Part shown: one piece after another, positions 44,557 through 55,999 of the stretch | Position numbering within the stretch: the first letter of the stretch is position 1 | Layout: each line of letters opens with the position of its first letter | Notes under the pieces: model-generated | What the model was told of the DNA's origin: nothing | Database searches by the model: none | The model's input: the letters and a program-made list of their open reading frames with translations, nothing else | Translations under genes and position numbers: made by a program | DNA from: Lunularia cruciata | Lineage: Eukaryota; Streptophyta; Marchantiopsida; Lunulariales; Lunulariaceae | Direction: 5' to 3' | NCBI GenBank assembly: GCA_948567375.1 | Contig: OX419755.1 | Location: 67,522,944-67,586,943 of the forward strand | DNA: 64,000 nucleotides

Positions 44557-45244
44557 GCACTCATTTGTGCATGTGTAAGGTATTGTGATATTTAGCTTTG
44601 TATTACAAGTACTTGAGAGATATTATTTATATAGAGATAAAGGATATTTCTACATTAGTCATGATTAGCTAAAGTTGGTCATAACTAAGATAGAGAGGAC
44701 CTTCCTTTAGAGGAAGTAGAAAAGATGAACACCACTAGTTTGGATTCTAGTGTGTTGACTTGGTATTGTTCTTAGGTGTTTGACTTTGAGGAAAGAGTTG
44801 AGAGCTCTAGGGCCCGCAAGCCTTTTTGTGTTGGATTTTTCTATAGTCCAAGGATAGCCCATGTGAAGGAATCCTTGACTTAGTGGTTGGGTCAAGATAA
44901 GATTATATGCTTAGTGGAATATGCCCATATGGATGGATATTCCTTTATACTTTTTGACTTTACTTGACTTTTAGCCTAGTAACTTGAGTTACCCCAGTAA
45001 TTAGTAACTTTGGTGCATAACTATTTCACAAGTATATAAAGAAGGGGTGAAGAAGTACTCATCATCCTTTTTATTTGCAACTATCTCTCTCTCATTGAGT
45101 TCTCTAGTGAGCAATGTCTTGAGTATTGGAGTGTTAGTCTTGGAGGAGTATGATGGAGTTGGGGTTCTTTGCATTCTTAGTCCATGATGCGCTACCATAA
45201 TAGCCATTAGAGGTTCATCATGAGTGAGAGATAGGCTAGCTACA
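44557..45244 (+). repeat. Tat-3 3' LTR, first bases deleted
   Basis: This matches the Tat LTR from CACTCATTTGTGC on. About 17 bases covering the end of the purine tract and the LTR start are missing (GTCCG runs straight into AGCACTC). It ends TAGCTACA at 45244. Confidence 0.88.
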
Positions 45245-45248
45245 AGTT

Positions 45249-45760
45249 TGGCTAAGCGTATTAAGCTCAACATGGTGGAGGAAAGAGTGGTGAAATCTAG
45301 ATTTGGTAAGGAGATCTATCCACAATTGTTACTTCTTCTAAAGTGCAGCAAAGTGCACAATGCCATGTCAGTTTCCAAGGACAAGGTGAACAGCCTAGAT
45401 CCTATGGAGTGAGTGGAAGGCCTAGTGTGGCCAGACTCTTGCCTTCATTTTTTAGTCAACATCAACCAATGAGTGATGGTGTTGCTTGTTGGCCTTGTGG
45501 TAGACTCATCACAAGAGAGAGTGCACTCAAGGCAGTGGACTTGATACCTATGGTGCATCACAACCAATACATAGATAGCATGAGCATTGCCATAAATTTG
45601 GTCACACCAATGACCAAAGCTTTGACTTTCACCTAGAGTTATGAAGTGGTAGAACTGCTATGGCAGGTGGTAGAGGAGCTCTAGATCATGGAGGACAAGG
45701 TGGTAGAGGATCCACACTTAGGAGAGGTGTCGTACCTACCCTCACATTTGATATAGCCAT
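45249..45760 (+). pseudogene. MT-1 gag C-terminus with zinc-knuckle remnants
   Basis: The reading continues from 23064 with LAKRIKLNMVEERVVKSRFG. After frame changes, a knuckle remnant CWPCGRLITRE lies near 45490, followed by a second Cys/His stretch (HCHKFGH, near 45590). A Gly/Arg-rich segment (GGQGGRGSTLRRG) then leads toward protease. No clear feature is seen from 45760 to 46120 beyond a frame-broken linker. Confidence 0.6.
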
Positions 45761-46119
45761 GGCAACATGGTGATATCGTGCATGATGGACTACCTACTAG
45801 TCAACCACCCTCTACTACACAAACTAAGTCTAGCATGATGTTGGGGGCAATTCAGCTGATTATGTGCTTTCCATTATTCTTCACCAATGATATGTGTACA
45901 TTGGGAGTTGACCTAGCCCTAGGGTTTTGGTTGGTTGCCATGCTCTGTGACAGGTAAGGATGATGTGGTTCTTGCTACTAAATTAGAGGTGGTTGATAGT
46001 GGAGTTGACTTGGTTGAGGAGCATGGGATCCACTCAGTGACCAATGGTTTATGGTAGACAACAATGGCTAGATTGGAGGAGTTACCAACTAGACCGGCCT
46101 TTGAGAGAGCATGTTTTAC

Positions 46120-46560
46120 ACCTGGAGTTGTCATAATGGATAACCAAAGGAGGATTTTTTTTGTGGGACCTATGTGGTGTACAGACCTTTGTGAAGGTCT
46201 ATACATCACAAAGGGTCTTACTAGACTCTGGTGTGAAACCCTTTATGTTGGGGAAGGCTATAGTTGTCGGTTTGGAAGTATGGAAGACCGATGTGGAGAG
46301 GTGTCCATTTCAAATCCAAACATCTCTAGATGGTGGTTCTTCCATAATACATCATATGTGGAGAGCTTGTTGTTCAGATTCAACTTGGTCATCCAATTGA
46401 TAGCTCTATAGTGAAAGCTCAGGCTATTGCAACAATGGTTGTGATATGATATGTTAGTTGGAAGAGCAATGTTACACCCCATGGGTTTCAGTATTGACTT
46501 TTGGGAGGAGATAGTGTCCTATAGACCAGGTTGGCAGTCAGGTGAGAGATGAGTATGTTG
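46120..46560 (+). pseudogene. MT-1 aspartic protease
   Basis: The frame 46161-46400 contains LLDSGVKPFMLGKAIVVGLE, with the D-S-G active site, and then CPFQIQTSLDGGSS. After a frame change, LHPMGFSIDFWEEI and SYRPGWQSGE follow. The MT-2 copy has the same order. From 46560 to 46936 there is a decayed linker ending in a DLITLTPLDTTLIAW-like block just before the methyltransferase. Confidence 0.75.
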
Positions 46561-46935
46561 CCTACTAATATGCTTGAGTAGTAGCAATCTTGGCTCACTA
46601 TAATCCGGGACCATGTTGACATCAATTTTAGCTTTTACTGGTGTTGTTTCTTGGCCTGTTGACTTATTGGAGGGGAACACCCATCCAAAGGATATGCCAA
46701 TATCAGAGGAGATCACTAAGATTTGGAGTATGAGTGGGATTTTTCCATCCATCTTGGATATTGTTTTGTGGAGTTCAAAGGATGCAATGTAGTTGCATGT
46801 AGATTAGTTGGTGAAATAGGCTTGGAGTGGAGCCTTTGTACCACTAGGCGACTAGTGTGATTATGAGCCTCCACATTTGATTACCTTGATACCTCTAGAT
46901 ACCATACTCATTGCTTGGCAATATCCAGTAGAGGG

Positions 46936-47878
46936 AGTATGTCTATTGGAGTTGTTCAATGGGATTAGCATTAGACTAGCTACGGTACTACAGGCAGGTA
47001 TACAAGTATAGAGCTACTTGTATGTAGAAATAGATAAGACTATGAGGTGAGTCTCTTTACATCATGTGGCACATTGGCCTATTGGTATCTTGACTTATTA
47101 CCAATGTTACCAGTCAAGGGTTACCAAAAGATCTTACTAGTAGGCATTTCCTTGCTGGGGGCATAGGATTTGGAGAGACATGGTCCCATTCATTTGGTGA
47201 TTTTGGATGGCCATGTCAAGAATATCACATGCTGGCCAAGGTTAGGGTCTTTAGGATCCTCATTTTGGTGTGTTTTGGGAGATGTTATAGATACTATGAC
47301 ATCTCCAAGTTCATCGGTCCATTTCTCCAGCTTATGTTTTGGAGAACGTCCCTTTGATGGGTGATTCTTGCACCATGGTGGTGGCAAGCACACATCAAGT
47401 CCATTCTTGGATGGGACTTGTAGTGTTGTTGGATGCAACTAGAGTGGGATTACAAGCTCATCATCTTTGTCTTTGGTGGACAAAGCTCTTACCTAGAGAG
47501 GTTTTACAATGCGCTTATGATAGGATTCAAAAACTAGATCACATCATTGTTGATGATATCTTGGATGTTGGGCATCAATCTCAGATGGTGGTAGTGGCTG
47601 ATAGGTCACTTATGGCAATGGTGAACCTAGTTGGATAGCCTTGAGCCGCTTTTCCCACACTTATGAGTTTCCTAGTCTCCCATGCTTTTTCAGAGAGAGG
47701 TCTTGGATTGGTTTGGGACTCATAGTTATAGTAGTTGGTGGAGCCCAATGCCAATTAGAGAAGTGGGTGATGGGTTTCACATTGGTATTATTGCTGGTCC
47801 AGCAATATCAAAGGCATCTAAGTGTCAAGTGTTAGGTCAGGCTATGGACCTGAATTTTTTGACTTGGATTGTGAGCCA
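46936..47878 (+). pseudogene. MT-1 C5-cytosine DNA methyltransferase domain, decayed
   Basis: C5-methyltransferases move a methyl group from S-adenosylmethionine to cytosine in DNA. The motifs in order are: I, LLELFNGISIRLATVLQAG (46943 on); II, YLYVEID; IV, FGWPCQ at 47202-47219 with the catalytic cysteine codon; VI, ENVPLMGDS at 47342; VIII, LDATRVGLQAHHLCLWWT near 47440-47475; IX, VMGF near 47766; X, VLGQAMDLN near 47829. Spacings (about 86 codons from I to IV, 44 from IV to VI) match the family. Frameshifts lie between motifs, so it is dead. It sits between protease and RT, as in MT-2. The domain identity is strong by motifs; no search was run. Confidence 0.8.
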
Positions 47879-47910
47879 TTGAGGAGCTCAAGCAATCCCT
47901 TGTTGTAGCT
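47879..47910 (+). other. 32-bp patch of Tat pol sequence inside MT-1
   Basis: The bases from TTGAGGAGCTC to TTGTTGTAGCT are identical to a stretch of the Tat-family RNase H region (near 28344 in Tat-3 and 37628 in Tat-2). They lie exactly between methyltransferase motif X and RT, where MT-2 has about 650 bases of linker. This looks like filler DNA at a deletion junction. Confidence 0.8.
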
Positions 47911-48472
47911 AATCTATATGCCATGCTTACACCAAAGGAGATCTTTGATGCAATTGGGCATGCAAAGGTCTTCAGTACTTTGGATCTTTGAGCAGGATAT
48001 CATCAGTTGCCAATCAAGAAGGAGGATAAGTCCAAGGTAGCATTTTGGGCTATTGATCCTCATGGCAAGGATGTGTTATATTAGTTGAAGTTCTTACCAT
48101 TTGGGTTAAAGACCACTCTTGCCAAGTCCCAAATGGTCATGGACAAGATCCTAGTTGGATTGGATTTTACTTGGTGCTATATTGATGACATTTTGGTCTA
48201 TAGCACCATGGTGGAGGAGCATGAGAGACATTTTTGGAGGTGTTTGAGAGGTTGAGATCTCATGGACTCAAATTACATCTTGGGAAGTGTAGGTTCTAAC
48301 AAGCAGGTTGAGTATTTGGGTCACACTATCTACTTTGGAGGACTTGGTGTTTAACAAACCAAGGTGGAGGCTATTGCGCATATTCCTTGGCCTATGAATG
48401 TGAGCAAAGTGCAAGCATTCTTGGGAAAACTTCTATCACCGCTATGTAAGAGGATTTAGTGCCATTGCCAAG
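47911..48472 (+). pseudogene. MT-1 reverse transcriptase
   Basis: Blocks are TPKEIFDAIGHAKVFSTLDL, a stop, AGYHQLPIKKEDKSKVAF, FLPFGLKTT and the catalytic CYIDDILVYST near 48180. VEYLGHTIYFGGLGV follows, then a stop. The part from 47911 to 48472 ends at the TGC-6 insertion (GPSAIAK in the MT-2 reading). Multiple stops are present. Confidence 0.88.
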
Positions 48473-51400
48473 TGTCACAACCTGGCAAATACCACTTTTG
48501 CAATAATCAGGTAAGTAAAGTTTGTTCCCACAAAGATATTGGTAAAAAAGTCCAAATACAAAGAAAATAGTAACAATCTCAATTCTTCTTGGTTGCGTCT
48601 TTAATCTCTCAGGTAGAAACTACACCCAAAAGAGATAACAAGCATTGACTCACAATCTTGTCACAAATTGACAAACTCCATCAAATATTGTCCAAACATT
48701 TCTTGATTGTGATGATTCATATTTTCCCAAAGACGGCTTCTTCATTGCAAAGCACCTTCACCTCAGAATTCTGTTCTACCCCTCTACCCCTCTACCCCTC
48801 CACTAAAGGCACAACTCCCTTGATCAAAATTGCTTCACATCAACTCTACGTTGCATTCCACAAATGCAAATACTACCAACTCTACAATTCTTCTCAGATC
48901 TATCAAGGCATTGCTCCGATTGCACTTCACTCAAGATCAAACACACAAAATGAAAATGAAGGCTCTAGAATCCTACATCCAACAAACACACTAACTTGCA
49001 CTTCAAATTTCTCTCAACACTCATAAACACACACATAGAATTGACACTTGGAATTAAGCTCAAGCAATGAGCACTAAAATTAGCACTTTTCTTTATCTAT
49101 ATTTAGAAATTATGAATACTAAATAACATAAGATTGCGAATGCCCCCTTTAAATAGTAGAGCAATTGACACTTAACTAACAACTATATTGTTCTACAACA
49201 ATTCTATAAACCTTTAAATCCAAATGACAATGCACATCTTCATATTTCTACTCCAATCCAATGTCAACTTCAACTTTGGCTTCCAAACCCGATGTTCCTT
49301 TGAGTATTTCCCCTTCTTTGGGTCTACTCAATTCTACTCCAAACACTTCTCTTTCTACAATTTCTTCACTACAAACTACAATTGCATTCCTATCTATTCT
49401 ATCTTCATTAGTATTTTCTAACACATTTTTCTCTAATGTCTCAAGTAATGAGTCTGAGAACACTTGGACTCCTACTTCACTTACTTTGGGTCTTCTAACT
49501 ACTTGCACTTCACTACAAAGTTTATCCAACTTTGTCCTATCAAGATCCAATCTGAGACACACATTGTCTCCTACTTCTAACATCTTCCTATCTACCCGAT
49601 CTCATAGACAAATTAATAATTATTCAGCTATGTGTCCTTTGCCTTCCTCTTCCTTGTCTCTTGCATCAACAACTTCAACTAGTGCAGCCTAGCTTCTTCC
49701 AAATTCCCTTTGACCTTTGTGCTGAGCATCACCTTTATCTTGTTTACCATTCCTGCTACGTCATTGGCTTCCACCACTGTCTCGAGCTTCTCCTTCTTTC
49801 TTTCTTCTTCCAATTCATTGTGATACATCTGTAATTTTTCCTCAAACTCAGCCTTCATCACCTCCTTTTCTTGTCGATTTACCGCAATTTATTCTTCCGC
49901 CACTCTCAAAAATCCTTGCACTTGCTCTTCTTCTCTACCACATTTTGCTAACTCCCGGTGCCAAGCTTGATCTTTCTTGGCTGCCTTCTTCTTCATACTC
50001 TCCATCTCTTGCTCGATTACTACCAGACTTGCCTTTGAATGTATTAATTCTACTCATGCATCAACAATTTCTCCCTTCAACACTTCTACCAACGCCATCT
50101 TCTCCTTAGCTTCCTCACAACACTTCACCAAATCTTCCCTCATTGCTTTGGAATGTTTACCCCAAAGAATCTCCTCCACCCAAAGTTCTTTGGCCTCCAT
50201 CTCTACTCATGTTAATTACTTCTTAACAACAAGGTCTCTACACTCCACTTTTCTACTACTGCTAACTCATCTCGCACGTCAAGGTTAGCACTCACCATCT
50301 CTACTTTCTATTGTTGTAGAAACACTAACAATGGATACACAACCTTTGACAAGTACTCTACTCCGTTGTACTTCTTGTCCTTGGCCCAAACTTTGTCTTC
50401 CTCTCCAGGTAACTCTCCTACTAGTGCCTTACCCCAAAGTCACAATCTCCGTACCTTCAATGTTTCCCCATCTAAGCTCTCCTCCTCTTCTGTGGTGACT
50501 TTATTGGGCTCACTTTGGCTACGTGCACACTTCTCGTCCCCTTGGCAATTCTTGGACATACCAAGACTCCTTCTTCTTCCTTCTTCTCACACCCTTGTTT
50601 GATAGTGGACACCTCTAGACTTGGCTTCTCGGTATCCACACTCCGTCTACAAGTTTGCTGAACCTCTGCCTTGCCTTTGCTACCACTACTTGATTCTTCA
50701 CTTCATAGTGTGAACTCTTCTTCTCCTCCCAAAGCGTTTCCCTTTGACTCAGTTCTCCTTTGGACTCCTCCTCTTCTTCCGGAGTAGATTCCTTTGCTTT
50801 CATCACCACTGCCTTTGGGTTAGGTTTTTGCATCTAATGCGGCTATACTACCACAATGTGACTTTCAGGCTTAGTTCTCTTCTTTGCCCTCGAGATATCA
50901 ACCGCTACAATTTTCTCCTTCCCACTCTTCTTGTAATACTCATCCTCTTCTCTCACACGCTCCATATAATATTGTTTATCTACATCTGTCTCGTTGCGCA
51001 GATCCGGATAAAGGTATGATTGCCTTTGGTTTCTTTCCTCCAAAGTCAATAAATTCATCCCAAAGTAGAAATGAGCTGCAAAGGGCATGAAATAATGGGA
51101 TTGCATGTCCATTCTCCAACCCAAAATCATCTGCCCCACTTGTTGATGCAGACATTTTGCCCAATCTATTACTTCTCCTGCAAACATTTGGTGAAAGAAC
51201 ACCGCTTGTTGCATCATGACATAGGTGGTTCACTCTAGCTTGAACATTGCCATCATCGCGCTTACAATCCTTCTCCGCTTGGGATCTCTATGGCTATCCA
51301 CCTTATACCCATTCTTGGTGCGAGGTTGATTGAAAGAATTTCTCACCTCAGCAATCTCTTCTCATCACACTTCCAATAGAAGGTGGTACCTCTCTCCTGC

Positions 51401-52208
51401 TTCTCTCCCCAAGACTATTCTCCAATCTGGCTTAGTCCATCAAGCCAGATTTCCTCTCTTCCCTTCATGCTTTGGCCCATCCTTGTTATCACTCATTGCG
51501 ATTTCTACCATGAAACCTAAAAAACTGAAGTTCCAACTCCAGGCCAAGAACGTGATACAAAGTCTTGCTAAGACATTGATTCTCACCACTACATCTAATC
51601 TACATATTACAAGTCCTTTCACCACACTCTACTCACTCACTTTTGGGGCCATTGTGTGTTTCCTCACTCTCTTCTTATGAAAGATCATTCTTGAGATCCT
51701 TACTCACTCATCTTCTTGCAAATTTGCAATTTTCATTTTCATGCAATACTTTGGGTTGACTTTGAATAGGGACAAGGTAGCATCTAGACATTGCACTGCT
51801 TCCTCACAAAAATCTCAATTTTATAGTCCTTTGTTGATTGGTCATTCTTCAATTTCTTCTTTGCTCTAGTCACCAATTTTGTGAGGTTGTTTCCTGTCAC
51901 TATCAAGGACTTCTTGATCCTAAGGTTGTCACTTTCTTCCCGTGTACTTTCTTGATTGGCAAACCTCAAAGAAGTTTGTTACAAGTTCTTTGGATCAGGC
52001 TACGCTACCCAATACAAAGTCCACTTCTTCATCTTTCTCTCTTATCCTTGGGTTCTTCAGACTTGACCCAAGGTTGACTTTGGGTTTGGCCCAAACACAT
52101 GTTTATTCACATTTTCTGTCCCGTTTAGCCCTCCTTCAACTTTACTTACGTACTTCTTCTTCAAAACTTTTCAAAAACCATCCAAAACCAAAGAATGTGG
52201 GTACCACA
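48473..52208 (-). mobile_element. TGC-6: complete, diverged TGC element (3.74 kb)
   Basis: The ends are TGTCACAACCTGG at 48473 and GGGTACCACA at 52208. CCAAG flanks both sides (48468-48472 and 52209-52213). It is collinear with TGC-3 along its length but clearly more diverged, with different ORF breaks, so it is an older insertion or a separate subfamily. A short CCCCTCTA repeat lies at 48779-48801. Confidence 0.9.
49248..51660 (-). pseudogene. TGC-6 protein, diverged and broken
   Basis: Open pieces correspond to the TGC protein. 51625-51440 holds LDVVVRINVLARLCITFLAW. 51217-50843 holds the conserved domain (AVFFHQMFAGEVIDWAKCLH and FMPFAAHFYFGMNLL), 49861-49679 coiled coil, and 49583-49248 the C-terminus (LEVGDNVCLRLDLDRTKLDK). 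The conserved residues in the N-terminal domain (FFH, FAGE, W-A-C, PFAAHFY) are the same as in the younger copies. This marks the part that was under constraint before the subfamilies split. Confidence 0.6.
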
Positions 52209-52213
52209 CCAAG

Positions 52214-52895
52214 GCCTTAACAAAGCTGACCAATCTTACACAAGAGTGGTGCTGGGAAGATGAGCAAGAGAGAGCTTTTGTAGAGCTCATGGGGAGGTTG
52301 ATATTTGGTCCTATTTTGAGGAGACTGATCAAAGGATGATCATTTCAGATTCATACTAATTGGAGTATGTTAGGGCTTAGGGCAATGCTTATCTAGCATG
52401 ATGATGAGGAGAAGGAGTTTGTGGTGGCCTATGCTAGTTGCTCCAACCATTCAACAGAGGAGAAGTATAGTTCATATGAGAGAGAGTGCTTGGTAGCACT
52501 ATGGGCAATAACACATTTCCGATGCTACCTATTTGGTAATCCCTTTACTCTCATCACTAATCATCAGCCATTGAAGTGGTTGATAAAGTTTGACAAGCTC
52601 TCAAGGAAGCTCGCACAATGAGCTCTGATTTTATAAGAGTATGATTTCATGGTTATTTACATACTTGGGGTGGTGAACCTTGATGGAGATGGGTTGAGTA
52701 GAAACACATGTCCCAGCCAGTAGGATCAGACCAGAGCATGTTGGCATGGTGAGAGAGATGAGGAGATGGTGCCTTGTTGGCACGTATCTGCCTTTCTCTA
52801 TATATTTTTGAGGCTTTGGTGGTATCTCTCTCAATGCATACATGAGGAGTTATTGAGGTCACATATCTAGAGAGTGGAGATAGTGGTATAGTCCA
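52214..52895 (+). pseudogene. MT-1 RNase H and linker
   Basis: The reading resumes after TGC-6 at ALTKLTNL-like sequence and QERAFVELMGRL. RNase H blocks are VVAYASCSNHSTEEKYSSYE, ECLVALWAITHFRCYLFG and LITNHQPLKWLIKF. A linker with DGDGLSRN follows and the sequence breaks off at 52895 where TGC-7 begins. In MT-2 the same region continues into the integrase finger. Confidence 0.85.
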
Positions 52896-55620
52896 TGTGG
52901 TGCCCACAATTTTTGTTTTTTTCAAAATAGAGAAGAAGAAGTGTATAGAGAAGTCGGACTGCGCCTATATGGCCAAAGAAGGCAAAGAAAGAGTCTCCGA
53001 GATGAAACCCAAAGTAAAGTGACTTCGGGTCAGAAGGCGAAGTACTTGGAAATTCCCTATCAGCACACAACCCGAAGTAAGGAGTCTTTGTATCCGGGAG
53101 AGCTCAACCCGAGGCGAAGTCAGTCTAACAACCTTTTGCCGGGGCAAGAAAGTCAAGAAGGGACCGTTCAAAAACCGGCGGCCCATACGCACGAAGTATG
53201 ATTGACAGTGACAGGTGCATGCATGAGGTGTGATTTCTTGGTAGAAACTTGAAGTGAAGAAAGACGAAGAAAGTGCAACTCTATAAGAATTGAACTTGGA
53301 ACGACGCAATGTTGAGTAATTTTCCTTTGCCATTGAGAAGTTGTCTTGCAGGTGATTATGGGAAGGGAAAAAGAGTTGGAAACGCGTTAGTGTATAAGGG
53401 AGAAGTTGCAAGAGTGAAACCAAGAGACAGTGAGAAAGTAGGAGAGATGGGAGGAGGAAAGAAGAACTCCAAATTTGCAATGAGAAATCATGCAATTTGG
53501 AGGTTAGATGTGATCACGAGGATCAAAGTCTTGAGCTGACTTTGGATCACCTTCTTGGCATGGAACTGGAACGTGAGTTTTCCAGGTTTCATGATAGAGA
53601 TCATCAAGAGCAAGTGTCTCGATAGACCCAAGGAAGAAGGGAAGAGAGGAAATCCGGCTCGCTGGATAAGTTGGATTGGAGATTAGTACTCGGGAAGGAA
53701 GCAGGCTCGGAGCAGGGGGCCACGTTCTTGGGGAAGGGAGAGATAGCCCAAGAAACCCAAGAGGTGAGAGATGCATTCTCGTCAAAGCGGACAAAGAATG
53801 GGTACAAAGTCAAGAGCTACAAAGATCCTATCAAGAGAAGAATTGTGAGTGCTCTGATGGCAATCTTGAAGCCAGAGAACACAACTTATGTGATGAAACA
53901 CCAAGCGGTGTTCTTTCACAAATTGTTTGCAGGAGAACTGATAAATTGGGCGAGGTGTTTCCATTGGAGAACGCAACAAATGGTTTGGAATCTGCGGGAT
54001 AAATTGCCTCCACACTACATCGTGCCGTTTGTAGCTCATTTCTACCTCGGGTTGAATTTGCTGAACTTGGTGGAGCAAACTTGGATGGTGTTGCATTTCC
54101 ATCCCAATTTGAGAAGGAAGGTCGATGTAGAGGAGCAGCAGTACATCTTGCAAATCAGAAGCACCGACGAGTACTACAAGAAGATGGGGAAGAATGTGGA
54201 GATCAAAGTGAGTACTCCAAAATTGAAGAAGAGAAGTCGGCAAGGCAAAGCCAACAACACAAAGAAACTTTGGAAGACCAGGAGAGGAACCCCAAGGTGA
54301 GGCATGGTGGTGATTGAGTCGGAAGATGAAGACTCGGAAGGTGACGCTGAGCGCAAGACCAAAGACTCGGAACATGAAGAGGAGCCCAAGCTAACGCTGT
54401 AGAGTGGAGATACGAGTAGCAACAGCGATGAGGGTGGAGAAATGACATTGGCGCCAACTGTTGCAGAGGAAGAAGAAGAAGTGCAGGCAGAGATTGAGGC
54501 CGAGGACAACACGAAGTTGGAAGATGAAGTACCCAAGGCAGAAGAGAAGATTGCAGTTCAGAGGGGAGTCCACTTGAGACATAAGGCAAAGTACAATGCA
54601 GGTCCGAGTAACGTGAAAGAAGAAGCAAATGAAAGCTTGGGAAGCAAGGCGTCCATTCCGATACGAAGACTATAGAGAAGAAGGCGAGTATTGGATGAAC
54701 ATGAAGTACAAAGAGAAGTTGCTACGCAAGAGGAAGTAGTAGCAAGCAATGGGATGGAGTATTTGAGAAAGGTCGTGTGTCCATTGCTGGTGAAGCTAGA
54801 GTACAAGAAGAAGGAGATGTAGTCGACTTGTCCAGAGGTGAAGACTGTCTTGCAGGTGTTATCAAGATTAGAAGAAGAGAACTCGGAGTTGAAGAAGAGT
54901 ATAACCCGAGGTGAGGAGGAAACGGAAGTACTACGAGTGGAGGCAATAATGACGACTCAGGTAATTAAAGACCTAAAGAGAGAAGTGAGTTATTGAGAAG
55001 ATCTTGTTAAGAAGAGTGACATAGCAAGGGAGAGACAAGTAGCTAAATATGAAATCTTGAAGCAGCAGTTTGCTGATTCAAGAGTAGAAGTTATCTATGC
55101 TATGGCAAGAGTAGCAGCAAAAGATCACGAGCTCAATAGGGTGATGGAGAGCCTAGAGGAGAAGAAGCAACTCTGGCAAAGAGAGTTGGCAGCACGATAT
55201 AGGGAAGAAGAGAGATTACGAGAGTTACTTTATAATCAGGAGGAGAAGGTTGTACAGAAGCAGAAGGAGAAGGAGACGGTGAAAGCCAAGTTTGAGGCGG
55301 AATTGGCCATGTATAGGGAGGATTGGCTCGCAGATCGTGAACGAGAAAGAAAGATGAGATTGGAGCCATTGAAGGAGATAGTCCTCAGGATGAATGTGAT
55401 GTTGAGTACAGAGGCCAACGTTTGAATTGAAGAGACGAGGCTGCACGAGTTGAAATTGTTGGTGCAAGTGACGAGGCAAAGACAGGCAAAAGACACTAAT
55501 TTGAATGCCTTGTTGATTAGTTTAAGAACTCGTGTAGATAGGAAGATCTTAAAAGTAGAAGACAATATTGCGATTAGATTAGATTTAGTGAAAATAGAGA
55601 TAGAAAAACTTCGGAAGGAT
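52896..55620 (+). mobile_element. TGC-7: TGC element truncated at a breakpoint
   Basis: The left end TGTGGTGCCCACA at 52896 is preceded by GTCCA. The element is collinear with TGC-3 for 2.7 kb and stops at 55620, inside the coiled coil (EIEKLRKD). About 1 kb including the right end is missing. The next base belongs to MT-2 in inverse orientation, so the expected second GTCCA is absent. Confidence 0.88.
53309..55617 (+). pseudogene. TGC-7 long protein, 3' truncated
   Basis: The ATG is at 53309 (MLSNFPLPLRSCLAGDYGKG). The conserved N-terminal domain is in the open frame 53671-54300 (TTYVMKHQAVFFHKLFAGEL, INWARCFHWRTQQMVWNL). 54442-54675 holds the acidic and basic segments, and 55057-55425 the coiled coil (MESLEEKKQLWQRELAARYR). 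The stops (for example 54298 and 54673) are at other codons than in TGC-3, TGC-4 and TGC-5. The last codons run into the breakpoint. Confidence 0.65.
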
Positions 55621-55990
55621 TGAATGATGCTCTAACTTGGTCACAAACCACACATCTGGCAACAAACTGCTGTACCTTGGTCTGCATACCGCACCACCAA
55701 TAATGACTCTAGAGTAAGCTATATGTACGCTTTACTCCAAAATGTCCTAGCTCCTCATGAGCATGACGGACCAACTGTGGTCTTTGAGATGGAAGTGGTA
55801 CTACTTGCACTCTACCCTCCTCCCATACACACAAAAGATGTCTACCCTCCAATCTGAACCATCTGGCTTGCTGAAGAACACGGTCTCTCTTCTTGGCCCC
55901 AATTGTGCCACCCACAACACCAATGCAAGGATAGTCCATCACTAAGACATCATCATGAATGTCTTGCTAAACTGTACTAATATCTTCACT
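55621..55990 (-). pseudogene. MT-2 integrase N-terminal zinc-binding region
   Basis: The - strand frame 55942-55709 reads MDYPCIGVVGG, RDRVLQQARWFRLEGRHLLC and AHEELGHFGVKRTYSLL. After a stop, CVVCDQVRA follows. The H-H and C-x2-C pattern is the integrase HHCC finger. The catalytic core is missing beyond the breakpoint. Confidence 0.8.
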
Positions 55991-55999
55991 CTCTGGATC

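Larger units (their letters stand above)
23065..45244 (+). mobile_element. Tat-3: old Tat-family element split by TGC-4 and TGC-5
   Basis: The element is + oriented. Its own sequence is 23065-28615, 40231-40634 and 43579-45244. 5' LTR, primer site, leader, CCHC ORF, Gag-Pol and 3' LTR are all present, but with many stops, a 174-bp in-frame deletion in the integrase linker relative to Tat-2, and loss of the purine tract and LTR start. The flanks GGTT (23061-23064) and AGTT (45245-45248) are compatible with a 4-bp target duplication carrying one change. It is older than Tat-1 and Tat-2. Confidence 0.9.
16621..52895 (+). mobile_element. MT-1: old Ty3/gypsy element with a methyltransferase domain, host of the nest
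   Basis: This is a discontinuous element. Its own sequence is 16621-16647, 18512-18853, 22632-23064, 45245-48472 and 52209-52895. The pieces join exactly at the target duplications of TGC-2, TGC-3, Tat-3 and TGC-6. Gag, protease, C5-methyltransferase, RT and RNase H are in order on the + strand. There are many stops and frameshifts in every part, so it is old and dead. No LTR is visible in the window. It ends where TGC-7 was inserted (52896), with the integrase missing. Confidence 0.8.

Noticed and set aside
48779-48801. CCCCTCTA repeat as a telomere-like or CRISPR-like array
   Set aside because: There are only about three short units inside a decayed TGC-6 copy. No spacers and no plant telomere motif.
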